NCBI GenBank assembly: GCA_963989385.1 | Contig: OZ022498.1 | Coordinates: 3,417,501 to 3,481,500, forward strand | Length of the DNA stretch: 64,000 nt | From: Ctena decussata | Taxonomy: Eukaryota; Mollusca; Bivalvia; Lucinida; Lucinidae | Reading direction: 5' to 3' | Part shown: positions 10,794 through 21,000 of the stretch, piece after piece | Layout: each line of letters opens with the position of its first letter | Numbering within the stretch: position 1 is the first letter of the stretch | Program-made: the position numbers and the translations under genes | Notes under the pieces: model-generated | What the model was told of the DNA's origin: nothing | Seen by the model: only the letters and a program-made list of their open reading frames with translations | The model's database searches: none

Positions 10794-11030
10794 GAGCCGC
10801 GACACGATAAAACCAACAAAGTGGCATGTGCGTACGGCGAAGATTCAGATCAGCCTGGGCATCCGCCCAGTCTGATCAGAGTCTTTGCTGTGCGCATGGA
10901 GCTGTCGAAGTCCCAGACCTACCATTTAAGTGCAAAGCGAATACTTTGATGAGACTTGGTAAATACCCAGGCTGGTCTGGGTATTTGCGTGGCGCAAGGC
11001 CACTTTGTTGATTTTCTCGTGTCACGGCTC
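10794..11030. mobile_element. GAGCCGCGACACG MITE, copy c
   Basis: Left end GAGCCGCGACACGATAAAACC, right end TTTTCTCGTGTCACGGCTC. The interior keeps CAGCCTGGGCATCCGCCCAG. The flanks do not show a clear duplication. Confidence 0.85.
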
Positions 11031-11062
11031 CCTCTAAAATAAGACAGATATGTAAAGTGACA

Positions 11063-11289
11063 GCCGGGCCGCGTAGCGCAATCGGTAGGGCACCGGACTC
11101 ATAAGTCAGAGGTCCTGGGTTCGAAACCCGGTCTGGCCACATACTTCCGTTTCTCCTTTCGCTGATTCAAGAAGGGCAGTTGTCAGTTACTGGCGAAAGT
11201 AAGTGCACTTAGTACTGGCCCGTTAACCGCTAAGAGGTCTAAGCCTGCCCAGGAATAGTGTGGTTAGGTTAAATCAATCAATCAATCAA
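11063..11289 (+). mobile_element. tRNA-derived SINE, copy 2
   Basis: The head is near GCCGGGCCGCGTAGCGCAATC and the B box is GGGTTCGAAACCCGG. The conserved body includes GATTCAAGAAGGGCAGTTG and CCTGCCCAGGAATAGTGTGG, and the tail is (AATC)n. A perfect 12-bp target duplication TGTAAAGTGACA flanks it (11,051-11,062 and 11,290-11,301). This is the clearest of the three full copies. Confidence 0.93.
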
Positions 11290-11301
11290 TGTAAAGTGAC
11301 A

Positions 11302-11928
11302 ACACAGCCCTGATGCTGATATGCTTGTGTTGTCAAAATGTGTGTCATTGGCCGTAATTGACCAGGGGCTGAATGTTGATTCGCTGATCAGAATTTTGCG
11401 CATCATATCCTTTAATGCTGGAGGGGACAGCAAGACAGCAAAAACTATTAAAATAAACAAACCTTTGAAACTAAACTAACAAACTGAATTGTTTTTGTAA
11501 CCGCATGTGAATGGTCGCATATGACACATGTATGTTACTATTGATTTCGTCATGAGAAAAGGATCTTCAGTCATGTGTGTACATGGAATATTGAATCAGC
11601 CTGCGCGTCTGCGCAACCATGTCAGAGTTTTTACCTTTCACTTTGATTCATATGTTGTATCGGCGAGAATTGAAGACCTTGACCAGAATGTGCGCATGCG
11701 CAGGCTGTTCTGAGTGGTCCCTTTTCGCATTCGGGATAAGGTACCTTTTCAAATAGAAAATATCCTGATCAGATGTACTTTAAAAGCAATCTGACCATGA
11801 TTTGCACTCTTTGCCATTCCTTTGAATCTAGGGAATGTAAAATCAACTTTTTTATTCGTCGAATTCTCAAAACGATGTTCGTAAGGAAGCTTAAAATATC
11901 GAATAAATCGCATCTCTGGTATCTTGTC
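11302..11928. other. No gene recognised
   Basis: Contains a weak inverted pair (GCCTGCGCGTCTGCGCAACC near 11,600 and GTGCGCATGCGCAGGCTG near 11,690), which may be a decayed palindromic element. No coding signal. Confidence 0.45.
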
Positions 11929-12253
11929 TCATACACGCGGTTATTTTCGCGGGGTTTCATTTTTCGCGATCACCTGGTAACCGCGAATATTAAAATCGCG
12001 AAGTGTTTTCCTGTTTCTGGCAAAGTGTCTTCAGCAGACACAGTGTCCATATATTTTGTTTCTGTTTGCTTCGGTAAATTCCGATATTTTTCACTTGAGC
12101 CAGTTCTTTTAACCTGCGGCAATGAATGAACTACGAATTGATTTACTTTTTGCGCATGTTTCTGACAGCGAAAAATAACTATCGGGAAAATTAAGATTTA
12201 AGTTATTGACCCTAAACCGCGAAAATTAGAACCCGCAAAAATAGACGCATATA
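11929..12253. mobile_element. CGCGAAAA-type palindromic MITE
   Basis: The left arm CACGCGGTTATTTTCGCGGG is answered at the right by CCCGCAAAAATAGACGCATA, and the inner parts (CATTTTTCGCG / CGCGAAAATTAG) also pair. About 325 bp, non-coding. Confidence 0.65.
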
Positions 12254-12305
12254 CGAAATTTCAAGAGGAGCGCCGAGTAACCTGTTCATATATTTACAAG
12301 ATGTA

Positions 12306-15300
12306 ATAGTCCGGTGGTTTAAGAGTGAAATTTTGGATTTGTGGGCACTTTCGCGGCATGACGGGCAACCGGGCTCATTGAAGTCAATAAACCTACCTCA
12401 AACCATTTTGCCCGGTTGCCAGCTCAACAGACGTCACATAAGGTCAAAATGGGTCAAAGGTCATTTGGTGCATTTCGATATCCCAGTTTGTGAGTGAATT
12501 ATTGAATTAATAAAGACTTTCTCGAAATGAGAGGCAACTATGGCAAAGGAAGTAAGAAAACATACCGTAAACGTTTTTGCCATATTGCCGACGTCATATT
12601 TAATCATAACTGGGTCAAATGTCAGTAAGTACACTTTTGTATAATGGCTTACTACATCATTTATTCTAAAAGCAGTCTTTTGAGTTACCAATAGCCAATA
12701 GGCCTGCCCCACCAATCTGAATGAGAGGCCTTATACACTTTTTGTTTTGTTTTTCAAAAATATATAACAACATTACATGATACCAATCTCTGCTATCTGA
12801 CTTCAAAGTTGGTGCGTTTGACAATAACCGCCAATTTAGATACGTTACCATATCAGTCTGCTTAATTCGTATGTTACTATTAATACCTCTTATTCAAATG
12901 AATATTGAAACGTATATTAATCTTGCTATTGACAAAAAGCATCGTGCTGTTTCTCTGTACAATCGTATAAGCTATCTCCTATAGAGCATAACTGTTGCCT
13001 ACGTTACCGAGTTTTTTCTCCAATTAATGAACAAACATATTTCGGATAGATTTACCATTTTACCGAAACCAGCCAATATTTACATTTTACCTTAATGCAA
13101 ATAAAAAGAAAGTGTATCAAACTATTCAGAAAATTACACCGTTACATACGTTACCGGGCATATCTAATCAAAAATCATAAACCAGACACTGGTTATTGAT
13201 ATTATAAACAGCATCTTACGGGCTGGCACTACAAATATCTACTATGATCTTAAACAGATGAGGCGATGTAATGTTCTAAATATAGATTTTTGGTTATTAG
13301 AGCCTGAACAATGGTCTGCTAGGCAATTTTGTAGATGCCCGGGGCAGTACATTTGCCTCTTCTGAAGTATTTTAGTCAGTCAGCTAGCTTTATATAATAT
13401 AATTGAAAGTGACAATTTGTCGAAAGAATTTAAACTTGTTCTAGAGCGTTGACAGAGAGCAAACTTAGTTGAAGAACAGATATAACTGTCTATATAATTG
13501 TGGTTTTAGGTAGTCGAACAAGATAAAGATGCAGACAGAATATAATATGGAATCACATAATAGAGAGCAATGACTCTCAACGGGCCTTGTGTAGCCTGAA
13601 TTTCTAAAACCATGTATATATATCTTTTTTTCTTACCCTGTGCTGGTACCACAGAATTTGTAGATGTCTGGCAATACACTGCCTGGCACTGAATTCTGTC
13701 CATATTTATATAAAAGAAACAACTGTCATGACCATATCCCTCGCGGTATTTCGGTAAATTGAGCAGGTGCCATAGTTGCAGCGGCATAGGCAGGTACCAT
13801 GATATATGCTGATGATTTTCAATAGCCTGACCTGACATCACTGTGTTTACAGACGTGTCTGGTAGATGAAGATGGTACCCTTTTATCTTTAGACGTCTTT
13901 GTAAAGCCTTAGCTGCAGTGTTACGTACGTTACGAAGTGTGCATTACCAGACATGGATATTTGCATTATAGGGTGTGCTTTTATGGCTGCCACTACAGTG
14001 GTATTTTAACATACTGGCAGAGGACATTTGGTGGCCAGAATTGGCATGCTAATCACACAAGATGACTAATAGAAGCCTGAGGTGTTAAACCACAGGTGTC
14101 TTGTAATGTGCTTAGCCAACATAGCAGTGGCAAACGTGATCTGTACTCTCGCACAAAGTTGCCTTTCCTGTTTTCACTAAATGCTTTGACTGTTATCACA
14201 ACCTATTCAGACGAGTTACTTGAGCTGGTATAACAGTAGGCCATTTGATGTCAGAAACTTGCACTACAGTAAAGGTCTTGTTGTTGCGAGAACTTGAACA
14301 ACAGTATCAGAAATGCTATGTAGTAGACTGTGTCGATGATTAAGTCCCCTTAGTGATTTGTAGTGTGACAAGAGCCTATCACACAGAGTGTGATGTGCTA
14401 CTTGAGTGTGGCCATAATATTTTTATCCCTTCTCTTTCATTCATACATAAAGTCTATATATATTTACACCTTGAATTATAACTGGTTTCATTCATTTATG
14501 ATATCATAACCGTTGACAAATGTAGTATAAAGATAGCTGGAGTAATAGTGTATAAATCTTGCCATTGGGGATGGCTGGCGCTAATTTTACAATTTTCAAC
14601 CCTCCCTCCCCCACCGCCTTAATTTATCTGGTTCCGCTTATATTTATATAGTAAGCAGCATATTGTTAAATATTTTACATGTACCATATGCATATTTATA
14701 TGCAGACACAGTTTCAAGCCAGTGTTATGCCCTTTAAAAAAGTTAATAGATTTCAGGTACGAAATTTAAACACTTCCTATAACGTAAACTACATAGGCTA
14801 ACGCAGTCAGTTTTAGTCCACTAAATGACTATGCAAAACAAAACATATGATGACTTAATTATGAGGAGCAAATGTATGAGCTTCGAATGCATTAATCAGA
14901 TTAATATGAAACTTTAAGAAATAATGACACACAAGGTTTGAATACAGCAAACTAGGTTTGATTTGATGTTTTCCTGAGAAATTCTGAAAAGTGTAAAACA
15001 CGCCTCATGCAACCTAGAGCAGCTGAGTCATTCTTTCAGATAGCCCTATAAGCTCTGTAGCCACTGAATTCAACGTACTAAAACAATACTCTGATGAAGT
15101 TATGGGAGCCATCTTAGCAGCCTCTACATAGCCGCTTAACGATAGGGTACTTATGAAATCATTTGATTTTTATAAAAGGTAGTTTTCTCGTACTTTTTCC
15201 ATGCAAGTTATATGGTCATCAGTCCCAAGAGGGATGTCTAGAAGAGACAATTCAGACGAGGACAAACATAATGTCATATGGGCAATAGCAATATTTAGAT

Positions 15301-16409
15301 TCGAATTGATTTATTTGTTTCCCACAGACCTGTCTGTCTTAACGTAAATTACATGCGATGATGTCGTACTTATACAAAAACGTATATGTTACAGTAGTTG
15401 CACAAGTTTGCTTGTATATCAGCAATGCCCTTTAGAATCAAAAGCATGAGGCGATGAGTTTCAAAATGTCGGTCGACAAGTTTCGATATTCTGGGTCGAC
15501 AAGTTTTGATATTCTGGATTGTACGTATGAAATACTCATGTATATCTGGAAACTTATTCTCGACATCATGGTATGTGTATTTTATGTCTAAAAGTAGTTT
15601 GCAAAATGAATTATTGTCAACTTTATAAACAAGAAAACATCTATAAACACAGAACATACATGACACTATGCTTTTCTATTTAATTGAATCGCTTAATAGT
15701 AATTTAAATGACAAATTTACCAATTTGGTAACGTAAACCACATGAGATTGATTTATCTACATTGAATTTTATCTGCTTCACAGCTCACACTTTTAACGTT
15801 CTTGCATCTTTATGTGTAAACACCGTTACAAATAATTTTATGGCTATTTTTCTGCATAAGAGTTCAGATGGCAATAATTGTAAACAACACATGCTAATGA
15901 AGCCAACTGTTTGTAATGTATATGTTGAGCTAGAAATATATGACAGCTTGCTTAAAAAGATATGATTTACTAAATTGAAACATGTTGTTCATATATTTAT
16001 TCAGTGCAGTCCTCGATTTATAAAATATTAAAGTTAGCTCTATGAATGCATGTATATTAAGAAAAACAGGTGTACGGACGGACACATACACAGTTTGATT
16101 GAACAGAAACTATTCAAGTATGCTTTACTATTGCCGAATGAGGTTTTCAATATGTTCAGCATTGAACTGCAGTGATATTTATACCTCAAATGTACAATAA
16201 TCATTTTCTAAGCAGTTTTTCGTGATTTTGCACTTAATGACCTTTGACCTCGTTTACTCGGTACACAATAGGCAGTCAGGCTTGGCAATCGGCAAAAAAT
16301 AAACAAGGACATACCGGTAGGTATTTTTAGCATGGTTGCCCATCATGCCGCAAAAGTGCCCACAAACTCATTTTCTAGAGCACTTTTCTCGACTCCGCCA
16401 CCTGACTAT
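12306..16409. mobile_element. 4.1-kb inverted-repeat element, no transposase seen
   Basis: The two ends match in inverted orientation over about 190 bp with gaps. Outermost are TAGTCCGGTGG and CCACCTGACTA. Then comes TTTGTGGGCACTTTCGCGGC with ATGACGGGCAACC, against the inverse of the same at 16,334-16,368. Further in, GGTCAAAGGTCATTTGGTGCA pairs with TGCACTTAATGACCTTTGACC. Inside, the 9-mer TACGTTACC occurs at 12,841, 13,000 and 13,147, its inverse at 15,727, and a near copy at 13,926. All reading frames are short. I infer a non-autonomous or gutted DNA transposon; the exact ends and target duplication are unresolved. Confidence 0.6.
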
Positions 16410-16459
16410 AAGAGATTAGATGCTACCAAAGGTTACTGAAAATTTCGTACAACGACCAT

Positions 16460-16794
16460 ACATCTATAACCAATGAGGTGGTTCACAGAAAGATCAAAGC
16501 AGCAATTGGACCAGGGGCCGTATTCATAAAACGACTTAAGTGGTTGCTATGCTGTTGCTAAGGCTAAATTTCTTTGAAGGAGTTCCCCTACAACTACGAA
16601 ATTTGGTCTGGAGGAACAGTCTTTGTAAGACTGTTCCTCCGGACCAAATTTCATAGTTGTAGGGAATCTCCTATATAGATATTTAGCCTTAGCAACCGCA
16701 TAGCAACGACTTAAGTGGCTTTATGAATACGGCCCCTGACCCTTGTCAAGATACAAAAGCTAAGGTGGTTTGGCGACTTGTCAAGATCTCCTGG
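16460..16794 (+). pseudogene. RTE-type RT fragment interrupted by a MITE
   Basis: Before the MITE the plus strand reads ITNEVVHRKIKAAIGP, and after it LVKIQKLRWFG. The same order (INEEVRKKIQAAIG ... LLTMVKKRKLR) is seen uninterrupted at 55,480-55,580 on the minus strand. This region lies C-terminal to the polymerase core in RTE-like proteins. The MITE at 16,512-16,738 interrupts it after the alanine-isoleucine-glycine codons. Only about 40 residues of retroelement sense remain. Confidence 0.55.
16512..16738. mobile_element. GGGGCCGTATTC palindromic MITE, copy 1
   Basis: About 227 bp of nearly perfect hairpin: AGGGGCCGTATTCATAAA at the left, TTTATGAATACGGCCCCT at the right, with long interior arms (GAAATTTGGTCTGGAGGAAC and its inverse). 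GACC occurs on both sides (before AGGGG and after CCCCT), consistent with a 4-bp duplication. A second copy is at 40,446-40,671. Confidence 0.85.
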
Positions 16795-16798
16795 TTAA

Positions 16799-17036
16799 CT
16801 CTTTCGGCGCCAAATTTTTCAGACGACAAATTTTCGTCTGCTCAAATCATCAGACGACAGATTTGTAATTGGAAATTTTAACAATCTAAAGACATTTTTC
16901 ATAAAATCAGGCTTTTTAAAATCATATTTGAATGGCAGCAGTGTATATCCTGATCAGACGGCTCTTTTAAGAGCCGGCTGATCTGGATATACGCTGTTTG
17001 CAAAGTCGCATTTTTGCGACTTTGGCGCCGAAAGAG
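16799..17036. mobile_element. TTAA-flanked CTCTTTCGGCGCC MITE, copy 1
   Basis: TTAA on both sides (16,795-16,798 and 17,037-17,040). Terminal repeats are CTCTTTCGGCGCCAAA / TTTGGCGCCGAAAGAG. The interior includes the GAGCC/GATCAG hairpin module (about 16,938-16,999) and a CAGACGAC inverted pair. TTAA specificity is a hallmark of the piggyBac superfamily, which I infer here. It is about 97% identical to the inverted copy at 19,182-19,420. Confidence 0.85.
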
Positions 17037-17063
17037 TTAAGCAAATACGATTCTACAGGGCAC

Positions 17064-17083
17064 ATCATCATCATCATCATCAT
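17064..17083 (-). repeat. (ATG)n tail of the antisense retroelement
   Basis: CATCATCAT run on the plus strand, which is (ATG)n on the minus strand directly downstream of the retroelement stop. RTE-like elements often end in short tandem repeats instead of poly(A), so this is probably the true 3' end. Confidence 0.6.
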
Positions 17084-17124
17084 ATCCATTTTAAAACCCT
17101 GTTTTCCTCTACCGAGGGTTGGGC

Positions 17125-18930
17125 TTATTTGATAAGTCTTCCTCGAAGGCATCCTCTCCACTCAGAACGATTCTTAGGGTCAGCAGAATCCATACATAGC
17201 TTCTTTCTGTCGTTCACAAGCACTTCATCCCATATTTTCCTTGGCCTGCCAGGTCTTTTTTGTGCAACCACATTCAGCTTGCGTACTTCTGCAATACAGC
17301 CTGTGCTGCGCTCTACATGTCCAAACCATCTCATCCTACTGGTGCAGAGCTACACATCTAGGGCCTGGATGCCAAGCTGTGTGCGAAGGGAGTCTGAGCT
17401 AACTTCGTCCTTTGCCTTGACAATGCAGATCCAACGGATCATGGCACAGTCATTACGCCGGAGACGGTTCAGTGTATCCATCTTCATGGCCCAAGTCTCT
17501 GCTGCATGCAGCATCACACCCCTCACACATGTTGAGTACACCTGACCTCTGGTCAGAAGGGGCAGATGGCGGTTGCTGAGAAGGGGAAGCAATTGCCGGA
17601 ACTTGCCCCATGCACATTTGCAGCGTGTGATCGCAGCCAGCTCGCAGCCACCTCCTGCAGAGAGCATGTCCCCAAGGTAGCAGAACTCTGGGACAACTTC
17701 AAGCTTTTCGTTTCCAACCTCAACCTCTGTATCTTCTCTTTCATCAATAGCCCGAGCAGTCCCAAGGCATCGGGCACACCTGAACTCAGGGTCAGGGCGC
17801 AAGGGTTCCTTAATGCCACTGCATTTCTTATACACCCAGCGCTTGCAGCCACCACAGAAGATTGCATTGTTACCTACTCCTGACTGACAGACACCACAAG
17901 GGCCCCTTCCAGATTTCTTCAACACGTCCAGATTAATGCCAGACACTAGAATCTTTGTCTTTCCCATGTTCACACGTAGGCCCTTTTTCTCCATCTCTGA
18001 CTTTCATGTCTGCACCTTAACCAGCAGTTCCTTCATGAACTCAGCACTGATCATCAGGTCGTATGCATACAGCAGCTCCCAAGGACAGCCTGTGCGAAAC
18101 TCCCTGGGTAGAGCCTCTACAGAGCCCTGATGAACACCCACTCCAACACCAAACTCCTCGCTGTACCCATCGCCAACTCTTACCCTGCTTCTCACATCCT
18201 GGTACATGGACTAGACCAAGCGCACCAGCCACTCGTCAATTCCTAGTTTGAGCATTGCCTACCAAATGACATCCCGTGGAACACGATCGAATGCTTTCTC
18301 CAGGTCGACAAAGGCCATGTAGAGCGGCTTGTTAGCAGCCAAGTGCTTCTCTTGTAGCTGACGTACAATAAAAAATGCATCAGTAGTGCCACGGCCAGAC
18401 ATGAAGCCACACTGCATCTCATCGATCACAACTCTTTGCCTGATGAGTCCCTCCACCACATGCTCCAACACCTTCATCACTTGCTCAATCAACTTCAAGC
18501 CCCTGTAGTTGCCTCTATTCAAAGCATCCCCTTTGCCCTTGTACAGATTGACGATGAAGCTTTCCTGCCAGTCAGTTGGAATGCATCCCTCTGAGATGAT
18601 GTCCTCAATGAGATCATGCACCTCAACTGCGCCAGCTTCCCCAACGGGCTTCAGCATCTCAGCAATACCTGATGGTCCGGCTGCTTTGCCAGAAGCCATC
18701 TTACTGATGGCCTTTGTGATCATCTCCAAGGTGATTGGCTCGCTTGGGCCTTCAACCGGGCTTTCCTCTGACAGGTCTTCTAGGTTCCAAGGGAACTCAA
18801 CGTTAAGAAGACGCTCATAATGCTCTTTCCAAGCTTCTTTCTTTGCTTCCTCGTCTAGCGACAGTTGGCCTGCATCGTTCTTAACAGGTTTCTCTCTCAT
18901 GACATCCTGGTTGTCACGACGCATTTGCAC
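17125..18930 (-). pseudogene. RTE-like reverse transcriptase with internal zinc finger; four in-frame stops
   Basis: One continuous minus-strand frame runs from MRRDNQDVM (about 18,925) to a TAA at 17,125-17,127. It contains KMASGKAAGPSG, YKGKGDALNRGNYRG, motif A FVDLEKAFDRVPRDVIW, GVHQGSV, then the motif C region LLYAYDLMI. The zinc-finger-like block C..C, C..C, KKCSG, C..C follows (about 17,925-17,760), then FCYLGDMLSAGGGCEL, and finally RMRWFGHVERS and RPGRPRKIWDEV. Stops lie at 18,259 (after VIW), 18,211, 18,004 and 17,350, with no frameshift. The catalytic YADD is YAYD, the finger's usual histidine is tyrosine (WVYKKCSG), and about ten residues after QGSV are missing. It is a dead copy that decayed mainly by substitution. 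Confidence 0.88.
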
Positions 18931-18936
18931 AGTGAA

Positions 18937-19108
18937 AGTTAAAAAAGAAGAGGTAGACAGGAGAAGAGGTGGGAAAATAATACTTAAGAGAGGCCAGGGA
19001 TGGACTTTGACAGCTAAATTAGGGCAATTGAAAACAGGACAAGGTAGACAAGAGATCGTTTCGAAGTCATCTGTGGTGCCGCAACGACCTTGTAAAGTTA
19101 TGGGATAA
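18937..19108 (+). pseudogene. RTE C-terminal/3' fragment, head-to-head with the antisense copy
   Basis: The plus-strand frame reads GQGWTLTAKLGQLKTGQG and ends KSSVVPQRPCKVMG followed by a stop. Homologous ends occur at 4930-5390 and 55,261-55,443. The fragment starts about where the antisense retroelement ends (18,930), giving a head-to-head junction between two different RTE-type families. Downstream, ATAATATAGAATAGAATATA may be its tail. Confidence 0.6.
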
Positions 19109-19181
19109 TATAGAATAGAATATAAGACGAAAATACCATTTCTCATTTGAAATTAGTAAAGAAAAGTAAAACGTATCTTAA

Positions 19182-19420
19182 CTCTTTCGGCGCCAAAGTC
19201 GCAAAAATGCGACTTTGCAAACAGCGTATATCCAGATCAGCCGGCTCTTAAAAGAGCCGTCTGATCAGGATCTACACTGTTTGCCATTCAAATATGAACT
19301 TAAAAAGCCTGATTTTATGAAAAATGTCTTTAGATTGTTAAAATTTCCAATTACAAATCTGTCGTCTGATGATTTGAGCAAACGAAAATTTGTCGTCTGA
19401 AAAATTTGGCGCCGAAAGAG
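19182..19420. mobile_element. TTAA-flanked CTCTTTCGGCGCC MITE, copy 2
   Basis: TTAA at 19,178-19,181 and 19,421-19,424. Inverted relative to copy 1 at 16,799-17,036, differing at only a handful of positions. Contains the hairpin module CAAACAGCGTATATCCAGAT ... GATCTACACTGTTTGC. Confidence 0.87.
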
Positions 19421-19424
19421 TTAA

Positions 19425-19861
19425 AATGCCATTGCCAAATTAACTGTTCAAACTCAGTGTCTTGTATATTCCATTTAGGCAATATCAATATTGTCTTCAA
19501 AATTACGGGCCTTGAGACATGTTAGAATCCCTAAAAGATGCTATATGCAGTCTTAGGGGGATTTAAATGATAAAACATGTTATATATCATCACTGCTGAA
19601 ATGGGAGGAGAGGCGGGAGTAAAAAGATGCGGAAAACACGGTGGTGTGCCCATACAAGGGCGAACAACTACATATACGCAAATACGCAGATGCCTATTGA
19701 AATTTTGTCAAATTGACAAAATTTCAACACGCACCTGCAGATTTGCCTGCTTAATTTTGTAAATTGGACAAAATCTCACTGCCAACAGTGTCAACAGACA
19801 TATCAATGAAATATCTTAGGAGGTACATGTAAACCCCTAGAAAACACATCCAAGGGTATAT
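19425..19861. other. No gene recognised
   Basis: A small inverted pair (TTGAAATTTTGTCAAATTGA and inverse) lies near 19,695-19,735. Nothing else is seen. Confidence 0.45.
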
Positions 19862-20097
19862 GAGCCGCGACACGAGAAAACCAACAAAGTGGTTGTGTGC
19901 CCAACGCAGACTCAGATCAGCCTGGGCTTCCGCCCAGTCCGATCAGACTTTTTGCTAAGCGCTTAAAAAGAAGCTTGGGGTCTAAGCTACATCCATGCGG
20001 ACAGCGAAGACTCTGATCAGACTGGGCGGATGCCCAGGCTGATCTGAAGCTGCGCTGGGCACACAACCACGTTGATGGTTTTTTCGTGTCGCAGCTC
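19862..20097. mobile_element. GAGCCGCGACACG MITE, copy d
   Basis: GAGCCGCGACACGAGAAAACC at the left, TTTTTTCGTGTCGCAGCTC at the right, with ATAT on both sides as a 4-bp duplication. Confidence 0.88.
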
Positions 20098-20576
20098 ATA
20101 TAAAACATGATTTGCGTATCATGCAATTGCCCCTTGCCACGCCCCTCCTACGTACTTTTTTTCAGACTGTCACTGGGTGCGTTTTCTCTTTATGGCCTTG
20201 GCGGTTCGTAAAGACCTCTATAAACATTGCTCTTAACCAAATGACGCTCTTCTATTAAAGTTGTCACGGGCACGATAACAAATTACCGATTGATATAAAG
20301 ACTACATACAAAGACGAATAGAAATCTTACAAAATACGAGATTTTAAAAGGAAAAACTCGGCTGCTATAGCAACAAAATGATCTAATATTCCACCAGTGA
20401 CCCTTAAATAACGATGTTGAATGAGAAATGATGTTAACAATGTACGAGAGGGGTAAATTAATTGGTACACAGAAAACGTTTGGCATAATATGATCTGATA
20501 TGATTTACAAAGGGGAAGAGTTTGATATGGGATTTAATTCATTATGAAAGATTCACCAAGGTTATTAATAACATTT
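20098..20576. other. No gene recognised
   Basis: A+T-rich spacer between two MITE copies. Only short chance frames are present. Confidence 0.45.
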
Positions 20577-20806
20577 GAGCCGCGACACAACAAAGTGGCA
20601 TGTGCACCAAGCAAAGACTCAGATCAGCCTGGGCATCCGCCCAGTCTAATCAGAGTCTTTGCTGTCCGTATGGAGCTAGCTTAGATTCTTAGCTACCCTT
20701 TAAGCGCATAGCAATGACGCTGATCAGACTGGGCAGATGTCCAGGCTGATCTGAGTCTCCGCTAAGCGTACATGCTACTTTGTTGGTTTTGTCGTGTCGC
20801 GGCCCA
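20577..20806. mobile_element. GAGCCGCGACACG MITE, copy e
   Basis: The left end GAGCCGCGACACAACAAAG lacks a few bases of the usual AAACC segment; the right end is GGTTTTGTCGTGTCGCGGCCC. Target duplication not clear. Confidence 0.82.
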
Positions 20807-20926
20807 AATTTATCAGGATTTAGGACATCCCGGTTCCATTATTTGATGATACACTGGGTCACGCGTTTGATGACTCCTTACCACATTAAAGCAGGACCAG
20901 GTATATTACATTGAGAACTCATGTTC

Positions 20927-21000
20927 GTGAAGTTGGCTGCCAGTTGCCAGTTGCCATTTGCCGATTGAATAGGCAAATGGCAAATGGCAGCTAACTTCAC
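20927..21000. repeat. Left terminal hairpin of the foldback element
   Basis: GTGAAGTTGGCTGCCA ... TTTGCC, loop GATTGAATA, then GGCAAATGG ... TGGCAGCTAACTTCAC. The stem has about 29 pairs, with one 7-base bulge (an extra GTTGCCA). Confidence 0.85.

Noticed and set aside
11063..11140. Functional tRNA gene at the SINE head
   Set aside because: It has A and B boxes, but the anticodon arm does not fold with a standard 7-nt loop and it is followed directly by the conserved SINE body and target duplication.
17129..19108. Plus-strand frames of 100+ codons opposite the antisense retroelement
   Set aside because: Shadow frames of the minus-strand RT pseudogene, whose motifs are clear. Only the last fragment (18,937-19,108) matches a retroelement on the plus strand.
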